From: Coix lacryma-jobi var. lacryma-jobi
Taxonomy: Eukaryota > Streptophyta > Magnoliopsida > Poales > Poaceae
Reading direction: 5' to 3'
Assembly: GCA_009763385.1 (NCBI GenBank)
Contig: CM019827.1
Span: 109,519,204-109,583,203, forward strand
Length of the DNA: 64,000 nt
The position numbers and the translations under genes are program-made. The notes beneath the pieces are model-generated. The model had not been told where the DNA came from. It was given only the letters and a program-made list of their open reading frames with translations, and made no database searches. This document shows, one piece after another, positions 44,165 through 56,452 of this stretch; the first letter of the stretch is position 1, and every line of letters starts with the position of its first letter.

Positions 44165-46278
44165 TAAAAGCCCTAGTTTGGTTTTGGCTAATTGATGAAA
44201 CCTATTTGGTCTAATCCTATTGCTAAGCATGTGTGTAGCTTATAAAAAGGATTGAGACCAAGCCAAGTGGTGGAGCTAGCAAGGTGGCAACCATGGAGGA
44301 TGGTGATGGACACAAGCACTCAAGAGATCAAGTGTTCTACCATTGGTGAAATAAATAAGAGAAGAGATGGAGCAAAGAGGCCCGAAGGCAAAGGTATAAC
44401 CTATAGGGCTCTTTGTTTTGATGATCAAGACACTTAGCGAGTGTGATCACATTTAGGATACATAGATGTACTATTAAGAGGAGATAATTCATGGCTTATG
44501 CGGTGTTCAAGTGCCACTAGGAGTTCTCTAACATATCGATGCTATATACCTAGTGAGTGACTAACAAAACCCTTGGAAAATGCTCTTGAAAAATGCTAAC
44601 ACACATGCACAAGTGTTGAAACACTTTGGTATTGGCACATGGAAGCAAGGGTAGAAGTTAGAAAGAAAAAGATGCTGAGTTAGGGGCATCAGACGCTGCT
44701 GGCAGCAACATCGGACGCAGGGCCGAGTGTCCGATGGTTAACCCTAGCTGCTGACAAATGATGAAGGAGCATCGGACGCTAGCAACAGACATTAAGGAAA
44801 CACTGTTGCAGAGTCCGATGGTGATGATGTGGCGCGAGCGAGCTTTCCAGGGAGCATCGGACGCTGGCCTGCGTCCGATGCCGAACCATCGGACGCGTCC
44901 GATGTGTTTCGACCCTCTCTAGAACCTCTCTGATATGTCATCGGACACTGGGGTTGAGCGTCTGATGCTAAGGGCTCGGAGCGTCCGATGGGTGCACAAA
45001 TCAGTGCTGAAAAGACCAGGACATCGGAGCGTCCGATGCCTGGCATCGACGCGTCCGATGTCACTTTAACCACGGCGTGAAGGATTATGACCGTTGGGAT
45101 CTGACGGACTGAATTCGTATCAGGGGGACATGTGGCTCCATATGGAGCATCGGACGCTGGGGCAGCGTTCGATGGTCGGACATCGGAGCGTCCGATGGTC
45201 GCGACGTCAGCCCAATGGCTAGGCTGTTTTGTGTGGCCTATTTAAGTGGCTTGGCCAGCTCACTTGGACACTCTCTTGCACATTTTGATCCCTAAGCATT
45301 CTTGTGAGCATAGGCAAGCCTCCCCTCTCATCTCCAAAGTTGATTTGATCATTTGCTTGTGAGATTGAGTGATCTTGTGCGTTGATTTGAAAGAGTTCAA
45401 TCTAGTGGCACTAGTTCTTCGCATCGGCATTGAGTTTCTTGTTACTCTTGGCATTTGCTGGTGCCTAGACGGCTTGGAGGTGTTGAGGTGTTGTTGGCAA
45501 GATTGGTGATTGTTCTTGGCCACCACTGTTCGAGATTGTGAGAGGTTTTGGAGCCTCACATCGCCCGAGTGGCAAGAGGCATCCTTAGTGGATTGCTCGT
45601 GTCATTGAGCTACCTTGCTAGTGGTAGATTCTTGTGGCGCTCTTTGTGAGTTTGGCTTAGTGCCAATTAGCCACCGGGTCACCTAGTGTTGGTCGACACA
45701 ACAGGGAGTAGCGTGCCGCTAAGCACGTGAACCTCGGGATAAATCATCGTGTCCCGTGTGCTTATTGTGATTGTGTCTCCATCTTGGTGATTGGTCTTCA
45801 TATTCACATCTTTGGTGATTGACTTGACAATTGAATTTCACCGGTGATTGGCTCTCTACTTGGCGATCCCGAAGGCTCGGTGAAACCACCTCTATCTAGC
45901 TCATTTACTTTGTGTATTTACTTTGAGCTATTCCTTTTGTGATACTACTTTCATATAGTGATATTTAGATATATTCCTTATGTTGAGTTTTGTGGTTAGT
46001 TATCTAGAATCTTCTATTGCACATACTTGCCTCTAGTATATCCTTGTATATCATACTTGTACTAGAGTTAGTTTATTTGTTCCGCATTAGATTCTAGCTC
46101 TAGTTGATTGTGTGACATAGTCTTTATTAGGTAGAATTGTTGGATAGGTGGCTTGCAACACACTATTAGGCTAGTGCAAAAAGCTTCGCCATTTGTTTTA
46201 CTAATAGTGTTTGCCTAAGTGATTTTGTAGATTTTTAATTAGGCTATTCACCCCCCTCTAGCCAATTTGGACCTTTCA
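44165..46278 (+). repeat. 3' LTR of Copia A-right
   Basis: 2114 bp, ends GGACCTTTCA; the start reads TAAAAGCCC instead of TGAAAGCCC, a point change at the terminus. It is followed directly by Copia B sequence (CTAGGTTTGCATTTGC), so A-right was inserted into an older B element. Confidence 0.92.
44685..45246 (+). promoter_or_regulatory. U3 motif cluster and TATA box of LTR A-right
   Basis: About a dozen CATCGGACG / CGTCCGATG motifs (44685-45205) precede CTATTTAAG (45238-45246) by about 35 bases. Confidence 0.6.
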
Positions 46279-47340
46279 CTAGGTTTGCATTTGCATATTT
46301 AATCCTTTGTCATGCATACACTAGGCTTATCATATTGTAGGTTTGCTCGATATCACTCTCATCCTTGGAGCAAACCCACATGGTTTAATTTGCTTAGGAG
46401 CACGACACATAGCTTTTGTTACTAGTATTCATCTTATATGTGCCAATGTCCAAATAGTAGATAAACTACCCCGATTACAGTATTCAATTGATGTCACATT
46501 TCTAGTGATGTCAACTTGCAAAATGGTAGTTTGACCTTACAAGTCAAAGTGCATGTCTCCTACAAGTATTTTAAACATGTATGCACACTTTTAGGGGGAG
46601 TTTACTCTACAATTTGGAAGCTTTGAGACTAACGCTACTTTCAAGATTATCATCATGTGTGTAGTAGTCTCATTGCAAGGAAAATGGAGTCCACGGAGAC
46701 AAGCATCATGTGTGGCGATAATCCAATTAGTATCTACATGTGGTATTCCTAACTGATATCATTATGTTGATTTCAATTTGATACTCTTATATGCTTTCTC
46801 CATGCATTATATAGATTAAACTCCTTTGTGCATTAATTTGCCAGTTATGCATATGCTTTGCCATACACCATATGTATGCATACACTTTGGGGGAGTAGAG
46901 TTTATATAATGTGAGAGTCAAGTTTTGTGATCAATTTCACTCCACATAAAAAGGATCACAAAATTTGACCCTACCTTGTGCCACTAATGTCTTCCTTTTC
47001 AGTGTTTGATTCTAAAAGAGGAGAATTTGAAGGACCAAAAGCAAGCCCAACTCAAAATAAATAACCCAAACTAAAATTCAAAATTTTTGTGGTTATTAAT
47101 TTGGGAAGTTTCCTATTTTGGGAATGGTCCTAGAAAGGGAGGAAGTGAATTATGGAGTTAGGGAAAGACTTAAATCAATAATGCCACAAGGGACTCTATG
47201 GCAAGGGCAAGATAAGTTATAAAAGTATTTTCATTTTGGTATCTTTTAGCATCATAGCAAGTAGATTGCATTTTAAAATTATGTATCTATTATTTGCTTG
47301 CTTTGGTCGTGTTGTCATCAATCACCAAAAAGGGGGAGAT
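46279..47340 (+). other. 3' internal region of Copia B1, 5'-truncated
   Basis: Matches 53512-54537 of the complete B element, including the AAAAAGGGGGAGAT tract at its end. No coding sequence. Everything 5' of this point of B1, including gag and the 5' LTR, is missing. Confidence 0.88.
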
Positions 47341-48904
47341 TGTAAGGAAAATGGATCTCGGCCCATTTAACTTTGGATTTTGGTGTTTGATGATCAACAT
47401 AACCAAATTGGACTAATGTGTTTGCAAGTGTTTGTTTTGTAGTCCAATAGGGTGCAAGCGTGACTTGGATGAAGGCAATATGGTGATCAAATGATCAACA
47501 CCTCAAGAAAGATCCTACAAGATGTATTGAAGGCTTACAAAGATCAAGCAAAGTCCAAGACACAAGAAACAGAGACCCGAACGCAAACAAAGTTGAGTCC
47601 CTCAAGCCGAGACAAGAGCTGATTGAATTAGAACTGTCTCATGATTTTGGATCTGCTCAAACTAGCATGACACTACCATAAAGCTATAGAGCTTTTCATT
47701 AGCTTTCCGAAAAGTCCAAGATCATCGAAATTGGAGTTTGGAGCTAAGAGTTATGCCCAAAATACGAAAGCATATCTCGCTGAAAAAAGAGCAACAGACG
47801 CTCTGATGCCCGGAGCATAGGACACTCTGATGCTCACTAAAATCGGCCCAGAATGAACAGTGTTATATGAGAGTCCGATACAACGTCTGATGCCTATACT
47901 ATAGCGTCCGATGCCCCTGAAAAATAGGTCGAACGACTAGTTTTCCAACGGCTACTCAACATATGAGCATAAGACGCGTCCGATGCCTTAACTGTAGCGT
48001 CCGATGCTCTACAGAAAGCTGTTTTCAGCCCTCCAACGTCTCTATTTACTTGGAGGCCTATATATACCACCTCTAATCAGCCAAATGAAGTGTGGAGGAG
48101 TGAGGAAACATACCAAGGGTGTTGCTACCGTATTAGTGCCTTCATATGCATAGTGCTTAGTGATTCACATGGTTATTAGTGTAGGTGCTTTGCGAAGTGC
48201 TTAGGCTAGTTAGACCATCGCTCATGCGCTTGCTCTAGGTTTAGACCTAGTGTTTAGTGAGGTTTGCATACCTCTTGCTACTCGGTGCTTGCTCCGCAAT
48301 TGTTGTACATCAAAAGGGCTTGTAGTCTTGCGGGACCACACCAACCGCGTTTGTGGTGTGGCCGCCACCGTGTACCGAAGGGAACAAGGCCCGTGGTGGT
48401 TCGGCCGGAAGCTTGATAGTGGAGATAGTGGGGAGCATTCGAGAGAGGCTTTGCCACGAGTGGCTTGAGACCCACTTGCGCGTGGGGAACGCCCGAAGCT
48501 ATCCACGGGGTTACCCGACCGGGAGCGTGGCCCTTGCGAGGGGCTCCAACGAGGACTAGGGGGAAGCTTGTGTGCTTCTCGATACCTCGATAAAAATACC
48601 AGAGTTGTCGACGGAAGTTTGCATCTCTACCTTGCTATTTAGATTCCACATTTACCTTGCTACCTTATTTATGTGCTTTACCTTTCCTAGCTTAGTTGAT
48701 AGGCTAGTTGATAGGATTGGAACCTAGGTCGCATAACTCTTTTGCGGTAGAGATAGCAACACACCTAACAAAACCATAGTTACACAATTAGATAGTTTAC
48801 TTTTTTGCATAGGTTTTGACTAGGTGGTAATTAGAGGCCATACTTTAGAATAGAGTTTTTAGTTGCCTAATTCACCATTCCTCTTAGGCGTCACAGTCCT
48901 TTCA
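47341..48904 (+). repeat. 3' LTR of Copia B1
   Basis: 1564 bp, TGTAAGGAAAATGG...CAGTCCTTTCA. It is clearly more diverged from the two LTRs of the complete B element than those are from each other, so B1 is older. Confidence 0.9.
47800..48068 (+). promoter_or_regulatory. U3 motif cluster and TATA box of LTR B1
   Basis: Partly decayed GCATCCGATG / CGTCCGATGC motifs (47800-48015) lie before CTATATATACC (48058-48068). Confidence 0.55.
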
Positions 48905-49026
48905 ACATATAAGCCTAATGTTAAACCCATAGTTATTAGGGACAAAGGCGGAAAAATACCCCCTAATTAATTACTCCTTGGTAACCACAATTATATCCTA
49001 AGTGTCAAAAAATTCAGGTAAGGAGG

Positions 49027-49463
49027 GAGTACATATATATTTCCTTATCAGGGAAAACCTCGCCCCCCTTCTAACTTGGCGTGCTTTTCTATTGCAGCCG
49101 CGCGGTAGTACTACTTGTTTGTATATACATGGCAATGTACCAAAATTATTACTAGCGGCTAACATATCTATAAATTTGTTGCCTCCTATGTTGTTTTATA
49201 CTTCCATACCCACGTGGCATGTTTTTCACTCATCATGATACACTTTGTTGAGGTAACATTCTTGTAGCTTTTCCTACTTAGGGCATCTGGCGATCTGTAG
49301 TAGGCGATTATATACCAGTCCTATATTGATGGAACTTGCTCCTATACCCTTTGAGGGTTGCTTCCTATACCTTAAAACGCATAACCTACTCCCATATTTG
49401 GAATCAGCCTCAATGACTTCTCTTCATTCTTTCATCGCCGTTCCCACTCGCACTTGTAGGATG
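49027..49463. repeat. Duplicated low-copy sequence, copy 1 left part
   Basis: Matches 56848-57350 with moderate divergence (for example TTGCCTCCTATGTTGTTTTATACTTCC against TTGCCTCC(T)ACATTGTTTTATACTTCC, and TATTGATGGAACTTGCT in both). It is interrupted by the complete B element at 49464 and continues at 56138. The nature of the sequence is unknown; the bases 48905-49026 before it show nothing recognisable. Confidence 0.8.
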
Positions 49464-51040
49464 TGTAAGGAAAATGGACCTCGACCCATTTATCTTTGGA
49501 TTTTGGTGTTTGATGATCAACATAACCAAATTGGACTAATGTGTTTGTTTTATAGTCTAATAGGATGCACATGTGACTTGGACGAAGGCAATATGGTGAT
49601 CTAGTGATCAACACTTCAAGCAAGACCCTACAATATGTATTGGAGGCTTACAAAGATCAAGCAAAGTCCAAGACACAAGAAATAGAGGGCCGGACGCAAA
49701 CAAAGTTAACGCTCAAGCCGAGACAAGAGCTGATTGAATTGGAACTGTCTCATGATTTTGGATTTGCTCAAACTGACATGGCATTAGAATAAAGCTATAG
49801 AGAATTTCATTAGCTTTTCGAAAAGTCTAAGATCATCGAAATCAGAGTTCGGAGCTAAGAGTTATGCCCAAAATACGAAAGCTTGTCTCACTGAAAAAAG
49901 AGCAACGGACGCTCTGATGCAGCATCCGATGCCAGAGTCCGATGCAGCATCCGATGCTCTCTAAAATCAGCCCAGAATGAACAGTATTGTGGTAGAGTCT
50001 GATGCCTCACCGGAGCATCCGATGCCCCCGAAAAACAAGTCTAACGGCTAGTTTTCCAACGGCTACTCATCACATGAGCATAGGAAGCTTCTGATGCCAC
50101 CACTGTAGCATCCGATGCTCTACAGAAAGCTGATTTCAGCCCCCCCAACGGCTCTATTTGATTGGGGGCCTATATATACCACCTCTAACCGGCCAAATGA
50201 GGTGTGGAGGAGTGAGGAAACATACCAAGGGTGTTGCTACACCATATTAGTGCCTCCATATGCATAGTGCTTAGTGTTTTCACATGGTGATTAGTGTAGG
50301 TGCTTTGCGAAGTGCTTAGGCTAGTTAGACCACCGCTCATGCGCTTGCTCTAGGTTTAGGCCTAGTGTTTAGTGAGGTTTGCATACCTCTTGCTACTCGG
50401 TGCTTGCGCGCACCATTGTTGTACATCGGAGGGGCTTGTAGTCTTGCGAGATCACACCAATCGCGTTTGTGGTGTGGCCGCCACCGTGTACCGAAGGGAA
50501 CAAGGCCCACGACGGTTCGGCCGGAAGCTTGATAGTGGAGACGGCGGGGAGCATCCGGGAGAGGCTTTGCCACGAGTGGCTTAACCGGAGACCCACTTGC
50601 ACGTGGGAAAGGACCGGAGCTATCCACGGAGTTACCCGACCGGGAGCTTGGCCCTTGTGAGGGATTCCTTGCGAGGGGCTCCAACGAGGACTAGGGGGAA
50701 GCTTGCGTGCTTCTCGATACCTCGGTAAAAATACCGGAGTCGTCGACGGGAGTTTGCATCTCTACCTCACTCTTTAGCTTCCGCATTTACTTTGCTACCT
50801 TGTTATGTGCTTTACCTTTCCTAGCTTAGTTGATAGGCTAGTTGATAGGTTTGGATCATAGGTTGCAAAACTCTTTTGCGGTAGAGATAGCAACACACCA
50901 AGAAAAACATTAGTTGCACATATAGATGGTTTACATTCTTGTATAGGTTTTGACTAGGTGGTAATTAGAGGCCTTAGTTAGAGTAAAAGTTTTTAGTTGC
51001 CTAATTCACCCCCCCCCTCTTAGGCGTCACGGTCCTTACA
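49464..51040 (+). repeat. 5' LTR of Copia B2
   Basis: 1577 bp, TGTAAGGAAAATGG...GGTCCTTACA. It lacks GCAAGTGTTT, present in the 3' LTR, and a short motif copy near 50005. Confidence 0.93.
49895..50178 (+). promoter_or_regulatory. U3 motif cluster and TATA box of the B2 5' LTR
   Basis: GCATCCGATG and AGTCCGATGC copies (49895-50120) precede CTATATATACC at 50170-50180. Confidence 0.6.
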
Positions 51041-51041
51041 A

Positions 51042-51056
51042 TTGGTATCAGAGCCG
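51042..51056 (+). other. Primer-binding site of Copia B2 (tRNA-Met)
   Basis: TTGGTATCAGAGCCG follows the LTR after one base; TGGTATCAGAGC is a perfect initiator tRNA-Met match. Confidence 0.95.
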
Positions 51057-51120
51057 GTTGGCTCTTTTTTGGACCCTTGGCTTCACCGCCGTTGAGCCGA
51101 CGCTAGTGAGAGTGGTTGGG

Positions 51121-53322
51121 ATGGATACCTCTAGGCCTCCGCACTTTGACGGCACAAACTTTCCCTACTATAGTGCTAGAATGGCTTGCTACCTAGAAGC
51201 AGTTGATCTAGGTGTTTGGAGAGTCACCCGTGACGGGACGAAACCCCTTAAGAATCCCGAGAAGCCTACAACGGATGACGAAAAAGAGCTTCATTTTAAT
51301 GCTAGAGCTAAAAATTGCTTGTTTGAATCTTTTAGCATGGATGTGTTTAACCAAGTTTTTACTTTACAAACATCTCATGAAATTTGGTTAAAGCTACATG
51401 AGCTCCATGATGGTACAAGTAATGTTAGAGAGCAAAAACATCACCTAGCTAAATCAAGTTATGATTCTTTTAAAATGAATGAAAATGAGCTTGTTCATGA
51501 TATGTATTCTCGTTTGAATCTAATTATCAATGAGCTCAATTCTATAGGAATCACAAAGCTAGGTGATGCGGATATTGTGAGGAAGATCATCTCCGTGCTT
51601 CCCAAGAACAAGTATGCAACCATCATCACCATCCTCCACAACATGGAGGACTTGAGCATCATGACCCCGGCCATTGTCATTGGCAAATTGGTGGCATTTG
51701 AGATGTCACACAAGATGGGTCAAGAAGAAGCCACTTCATCAAGCAAAGGCATAGCTCTCACATGTGATGAGCACAAAAAGATGAAGGGCAAGAAGCAAAT
51801 TGAGACATGTTCAAGCTCAAGCTCCTCAAGTGAAGATGAGGAAGAAGAAGAGGATGATGATGATGAATCAAGTGATGATGATCGAGCCTCCACGTCATCC
51901 AACTCCTCCCTAGATGAAGAAGAAACAATCAAGCTAGTTCGAGGAGTGGAGAGGATGATCCGCAAGCTCAATGTCAAGGGTGTGCCCATCACCATTGAAG
52001 ATTGCCTCTTCACCAATCAAAGAAGAGAGCAAAGAAAGAATGGTTGCTATAGATGCGGCAAGAGAGGGCATTATATGGAAGATTGTCCAAAACAAAAGCC
52101 CACACCCAAGGACAAGAAAAAGAAGGGATGCAAGGTCAAAGCCCTCACTACTATCAAGACGTGGGATGATTCATCAAGTGATGATGAAGCCCAACACAAG
52201 AGGCGTGGCCACAAGCACTCATCATCAAGCTCCTCACGAATGTGCCTTATGGCACAAGGTAACTTGAAATCTATCTCTAGTGATAGTGATAGTGATAGTG
52301 ATAGTGATAGTGATAGTGATAGTGATAGTGATAGTGATGATGAGCTACCTTCTTATAATCAACTTGTGCAAGACAATCTCAATTATGCTAAAGCATGCAC
52401 TAGTCAACAAAGGAAAATCAATGCTTTAAAAGAAAAGTTAGATAGTTCCCAACAAGCTTATAATGCTATGCTTGATCAATATGAGACTTTTTCAAATCTA
52501 AATGTTGAGCTATCTAATAAAATTGAGAAACTTGAGGCTAGTGCAAACACAAGTGATAGCGCAAGTAATGATGAGCAACTTGTTAAGAAAAATGAAAAGC
52601 TAAAAGCAAAGTTAGCTAGCACACAAGATGCTTACAAAAGTTTGCTTGCTAAAATGGAAATCATGTGCAAACATTATGATGAGCTAACTAATAAAGTTGC
52701 CAATCTAGAAGCCATCGGAGCAAACCCCACTGAGGCACCTAAAATTGAAAAGTCAATCTTTGATATGCCTAAAAAGGATGCCTCTACTTCTTGCTTTGAT
52801 TTACTTGATTTAGACTCACCCATGTGCAAACAAGCTTGTGTTGAGAATGTCATTGTAGAAATATGTACACAATAAGTCGCAATGGAGAATGAGCTACTAA
52901 AGCAAGAAGTGGCTCGCCTCACCAAGGACTTGACTCAAGCAAAAGGCAAGACAAAGCAAACCCGAACTCATCAAGATAACACCGTCAAGGGAGTGAAGAA
53001 GCTTGATGAGGAGCAAACCGTGGTTTGTTATGTTTGCCACAAGGAAGGCCACAAGTCCTATGAGTGCAAGGTGAAGCATGGGGGAGAAAAGAAGAAAGAG
53101 AAAAACAAAAAGCAAACAAGCAAGCTCTCCAACACCTACACCAACAAGGTGAACAAGAAGGCCTCCACACCTTACCTTTTGAAGAAGAAGAAGAATGACA
53201 AGGTGGTGGCCGTCAAGGTGAACAAGCAAGTCAACAATGGGGCCAAACGCATTTGGGTGCCTAAGGATATTATTTCAACCATGAAGAGCACCAAAAAGGT
53301 TTGGGTCCCAAAAGGGAAGTGA
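51121..53322 (+). pseudogene. Copia B2 Gag with one internal stop
   Basis: ATG at 51121 is the first in-frame ATG after the primer site and gives MDTSRPPHFDGTNFPYYSAR, a typical Copia Gag start. The Gag core follows, then an acidic Ser/Asp/Glu tract, a CCHC knuckle (CYRCGKRGHYMEDC, about 52045), a pure Ser-Asp repeat (52272-52343) and a heptad-rich stretch. TAA at 52873-52875 then interrupts the frame. The same frame resumes with MENELLKQEVARLTKDL, a second knuckle (CYVCHKEGHKSYEC, about 53028) and two IWVPK/VWVPK boxes before the real stop at 53322. The break looks like a single nonsense change. Gag forms particles for element RNA. Confidence 0.9.
52272..52343 (+). repeat. (AGTGAT)n repeat coding Ser-Asp in B2 gag
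   Basis: About ten AGTGAT units in frame, ending GATGATGAG. Length is likely variable between copies. Confidence 0.95.
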
Positions 53323-54537
53323 GTTGTCAAGTGGACGACGGGGAATTTGGAGACTTGGCAAAGGTTGGGTGCATGCCATGGGGTGCATCACATTGGATCA
53401 TGTCATTGCCAAGTGTGCTAGTGACTACTATGGCCCAAGTTCCCCTCCCCATGTTAGGTAACTAGATTTAAATTCTTGCAATTTCTTTTAGCATCTAGTT
53501 CCTTCCATTGCCTAGGTTTGCATTTGCATATTTAAATCCTTTGTCATGCATACACTAGGCTTATCATATGGTAGTTTTGCTCGATATCACTCTCATCTTT
53601 GGAGCAAATCTACATGGTTTAATTTGCTTAGGAGCACGACACATAGCTTCCCTTACTTGTATTTATCTTATATGTGCCAAAGTCCAAATAGTAGATAAAC
53701 TACCCCAATTACCATCTTCAATTGGTGTCACATTTCTAGTGGTGTCAACTTGCAAAATGGTAGTTTGACCTCACAAGTCAATGTGCATTTCTCCTACAAG
53801 TATTTCAAACTTGTACGCACACTTTGAGGGGGAGTTTACTCTACAATTTGGAAGCTTTGAGACTAACACTACTTTCAAGTTTATCATGTGTGTAGTAGTC
53901 TCATTGCAAGGAAAATGGAGTTCCCGGAGACAAGCATCATATGTGATGATAATTCATTTGGTATCTACATATGGTATTCCTAACCGATAACATTATGTTG
54001 ATTTCACTTTGATACTCTTATATGCTCTCTCCATGCATTATATAGAGTAAACTCCTTTGTGCTCAAATTTGCCCGTTATGCATATGCTTTGCCTTACACC
54101 ATATGTATGCATATACTTAGGGGGAGTTTAGCCTATGTAATGTTTCCTCCCTTGTACTTTTCAATGTCTTCCTTTTTGGTGTTTGATTCCAAAGGGGGAG
54201 AATGTGAAGGGACCAAAAGCAAGCCCAAACTAAAACAAACAAAATAACCAAAATCAAATTTTCAAAATTTTAATGGTTATCTTTCTGGGAATGGTCCAAA
54301 AATGGAGGAAGTGGATTATGGAGTTAGGGGGAGAATTAATCCATAAAGCCACTAAAAGGAACTCAATGGCAAGGGCAAGATATGTTTTTATAAGTGAGTT
54401 TCAATTTGGTATCTATTAAACATCATATGATCTTGCCTTTGCATTGCATCCTAGCAAGTAGATTGCATTTTAATTTTTTGTCTCTATTATTTGCTTGCTT
54501 TGGTTGTGTTGTCATCAATCACCAAAAAGGGGGAGAT
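53323..54537 (+). other. Non-coding 3' part of Copia B2 with polypurine tract
   Basis: No pol sequence at all. The region shares most of its length with 46279-47340 of B1 and ends with AAAAAGGGGGAGAT immediately before the 3' LTR. Confidence 0.85.
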
Positions 54538-56132
54538 TGTAAGGAAAATGGACCTCAACCCATTTACCTTTGGATTTTGGTGTTTGATGATCAACATAAC
54601 CAAATTGGACTAATGTGTTTGCAAGTGTTTGTTTTATAGTCTAATAGGATGCACATGTGACTTGGACGAAGGCAATATGGTGATCTAGTGATCAACACTT
54701 CAAGCAAGACCCTACAATATGTATTGGAGGCTTACAAAGATCAAGCAAAGTCCAAGACACAAGAAATAGAGGGTCGGACGCAAACAAAGTTAACGCTCAA
54801 GCCGAGACAAGAGCTGATTGAATTGGAACTGTCTCATGATTTTGGATTTGCTCAAACTGACATGGCATTAGCATAAAGCTGCAGAGAATTTCATTAGCTT
54901 TCCAAAAAGTTCAAGATCATCGAAATCGGAGTTCGGAGCTAAGAGTTATGCCCAAAATACGAAGCCTGTCTCACTGAAAAAAGAGCAACGGACGCTCCGA
55001 TGCAGCATCCGATGCCAGAGTCCGATGCAGCATCCGATGCTCTCTAAAATCAGCCCAGAATGAACAGTATTGTGGTAGAGTCCGATGCCAGCTTCCGATG
55101 CCTCACCGGAGCATTTGATGCCCCCGAAAAACAAGTCTAACGGCTAGTTTTCCAACGGCTACTCATCACATGAGCATAGGAAGCTTCTGATGCCACCACT
55201 GTAGCATCCGATGCTCTACAGAAAGCTGATTTCAGCCCCCCAACGGCTCTATTTGATTGGGGGTCTATATATACCACCTCTAACCGGCCAAATGAGGTGT
55301 GGAGGAGTGAGGAAACATACCAAGGGTGTTGCTACACCATATTAGTGCCTCCATATGCATAGTGCTTAGTGTTTTCACATGGTGATTAGTGTAGGTGTTT
55401 TGCGAAGTGCTTAGGCTAGTTAGACCACCGCTCATGCGCTTGCTCTAGGTTTAGGCCTAGTGTTTAGTGAGGTTTGCATACCTCTTGCTACTCGGTGCTT
55501 GCGCGCACCATTGTTGTACATCGGAGGGGCCTGTAGTCTTGCGAGATCACACCAACCGCGTTTGTGGTGTGGCCGCCACCGTGTACCGAAGGAACAAGGC
55601 CCGCGGCAGTTCGGCCGGAAGCTTGCTAGTGGAGACGGTGGGGAGCATCCGGGAGAGGCTTTGCCACGAGTGGCTTAACCGGAGACCCACTTGCACGTGG
55701 GGAAGGACCGGAGCTATCCACGGAGTTACCCGACCGGGAGCTTGGCCCTTGCGAGGGATTCCTTGCGAGGGGCTCCAACGAGGACTAGGGGGAAGCTTGC
55801 ATGCTTCTCGATACCTCGGTAAAAATACCGGAGTCGTCAACGGGAGTTTGCATCTCTACCTCACTCTTTAGCTTCCGCATTTACTTTGCTACCTTGTTAT
55901 GTGCTTTACCTTTCCTAGCTTAGTTGATAGGCTAGTTGATAGGTTTGGATCATAGGTTGCAAAACTCTTTTGAGGTAGAGATAGCAACACACCTAGCAAA
56001 ACATTAGTTGCACATATAGATGGTTTACATTCTTGCATAGGTTTTGACTAGGTGGTAATTAGAGGCCTTAGTTAGAGTAAAAGTTTTTAGTTGCCTAATT
56101 CACCCCCCCTCTTAGGCGTCACGGTCCTTACA
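54538..56132 (+). repeat. 3' LTR of Copia B2
   Basis: 1595 bp, TGTAAGGAAAATGG...GGTCCTTACA; motif cluster at 54985-55215 and TATA (CTATATATACC) at 55265-55275. Confidence 0.93.
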
Positions 56133-56137
56133 AGATG

Positions 56138-56452
56138 AACTCTGATGACAGTAAGCCCTACTAATCGAGTTCAAGGGCAGGCCTTTTGCCGACAATAGCC
56201 GGGCCAGGAGGGAGGAAAAATGGTCGATGAAGAAGGCACTCTTAATGATGAGGATGTAGGGGTGGATGTTGACTAGAGGATCATGGACAGAGCTAGCTAG
56301 GTCAACAAGGCCTTGCCCCATTTCAAAGACCTAAAAATTTTTCAAATCGCTTTGATGACCTTATGTTAAAATAATTTGTTTGTGTAAGCATATAATATGA
56401 CGCATATGATGACCTGCTTACGTAAGAAACCTTCTATTATTTCTGCTAGAGA
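56138..56452. repeat. Duplicated low-copy sequence, copy 1 right part
   Basis: Continues the sequence broken at 49463 and matches 57355-57670 (GGAGGAAAAATGGT, AGCTAGCTAGG, CAAGGCCTTGCCCC and TATTTCTGCTAGA in both). Confidence 0.8.

Larger units (their letters stand above)
49464..56132 (+). mobile_element. Copia B2, complete LTR-gag-LTR element without pol
   Basis: Two nearly identical LTRs (49464-51040, 54538-56132) with primer site, gag and polypurine tract between them. The target duplication is GGATG on the left and AGATG on the right; the paralogous empty site at about 57350 reads AGGATGAAC and confirms the insertion point. It has no protease, integrase or reverse transcriptase, so it would need a helper. 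Total 6.7 kb. Confidence 0.92.

Noticed and set aside
48250..48559. Open frames in LTR B1 repeated in the B2 LTRs (50337-50684, 55460-55871)
   Set aside because: GC-rich R/U5 part of the LTR; open on both strands with different frames preferred in each copy.
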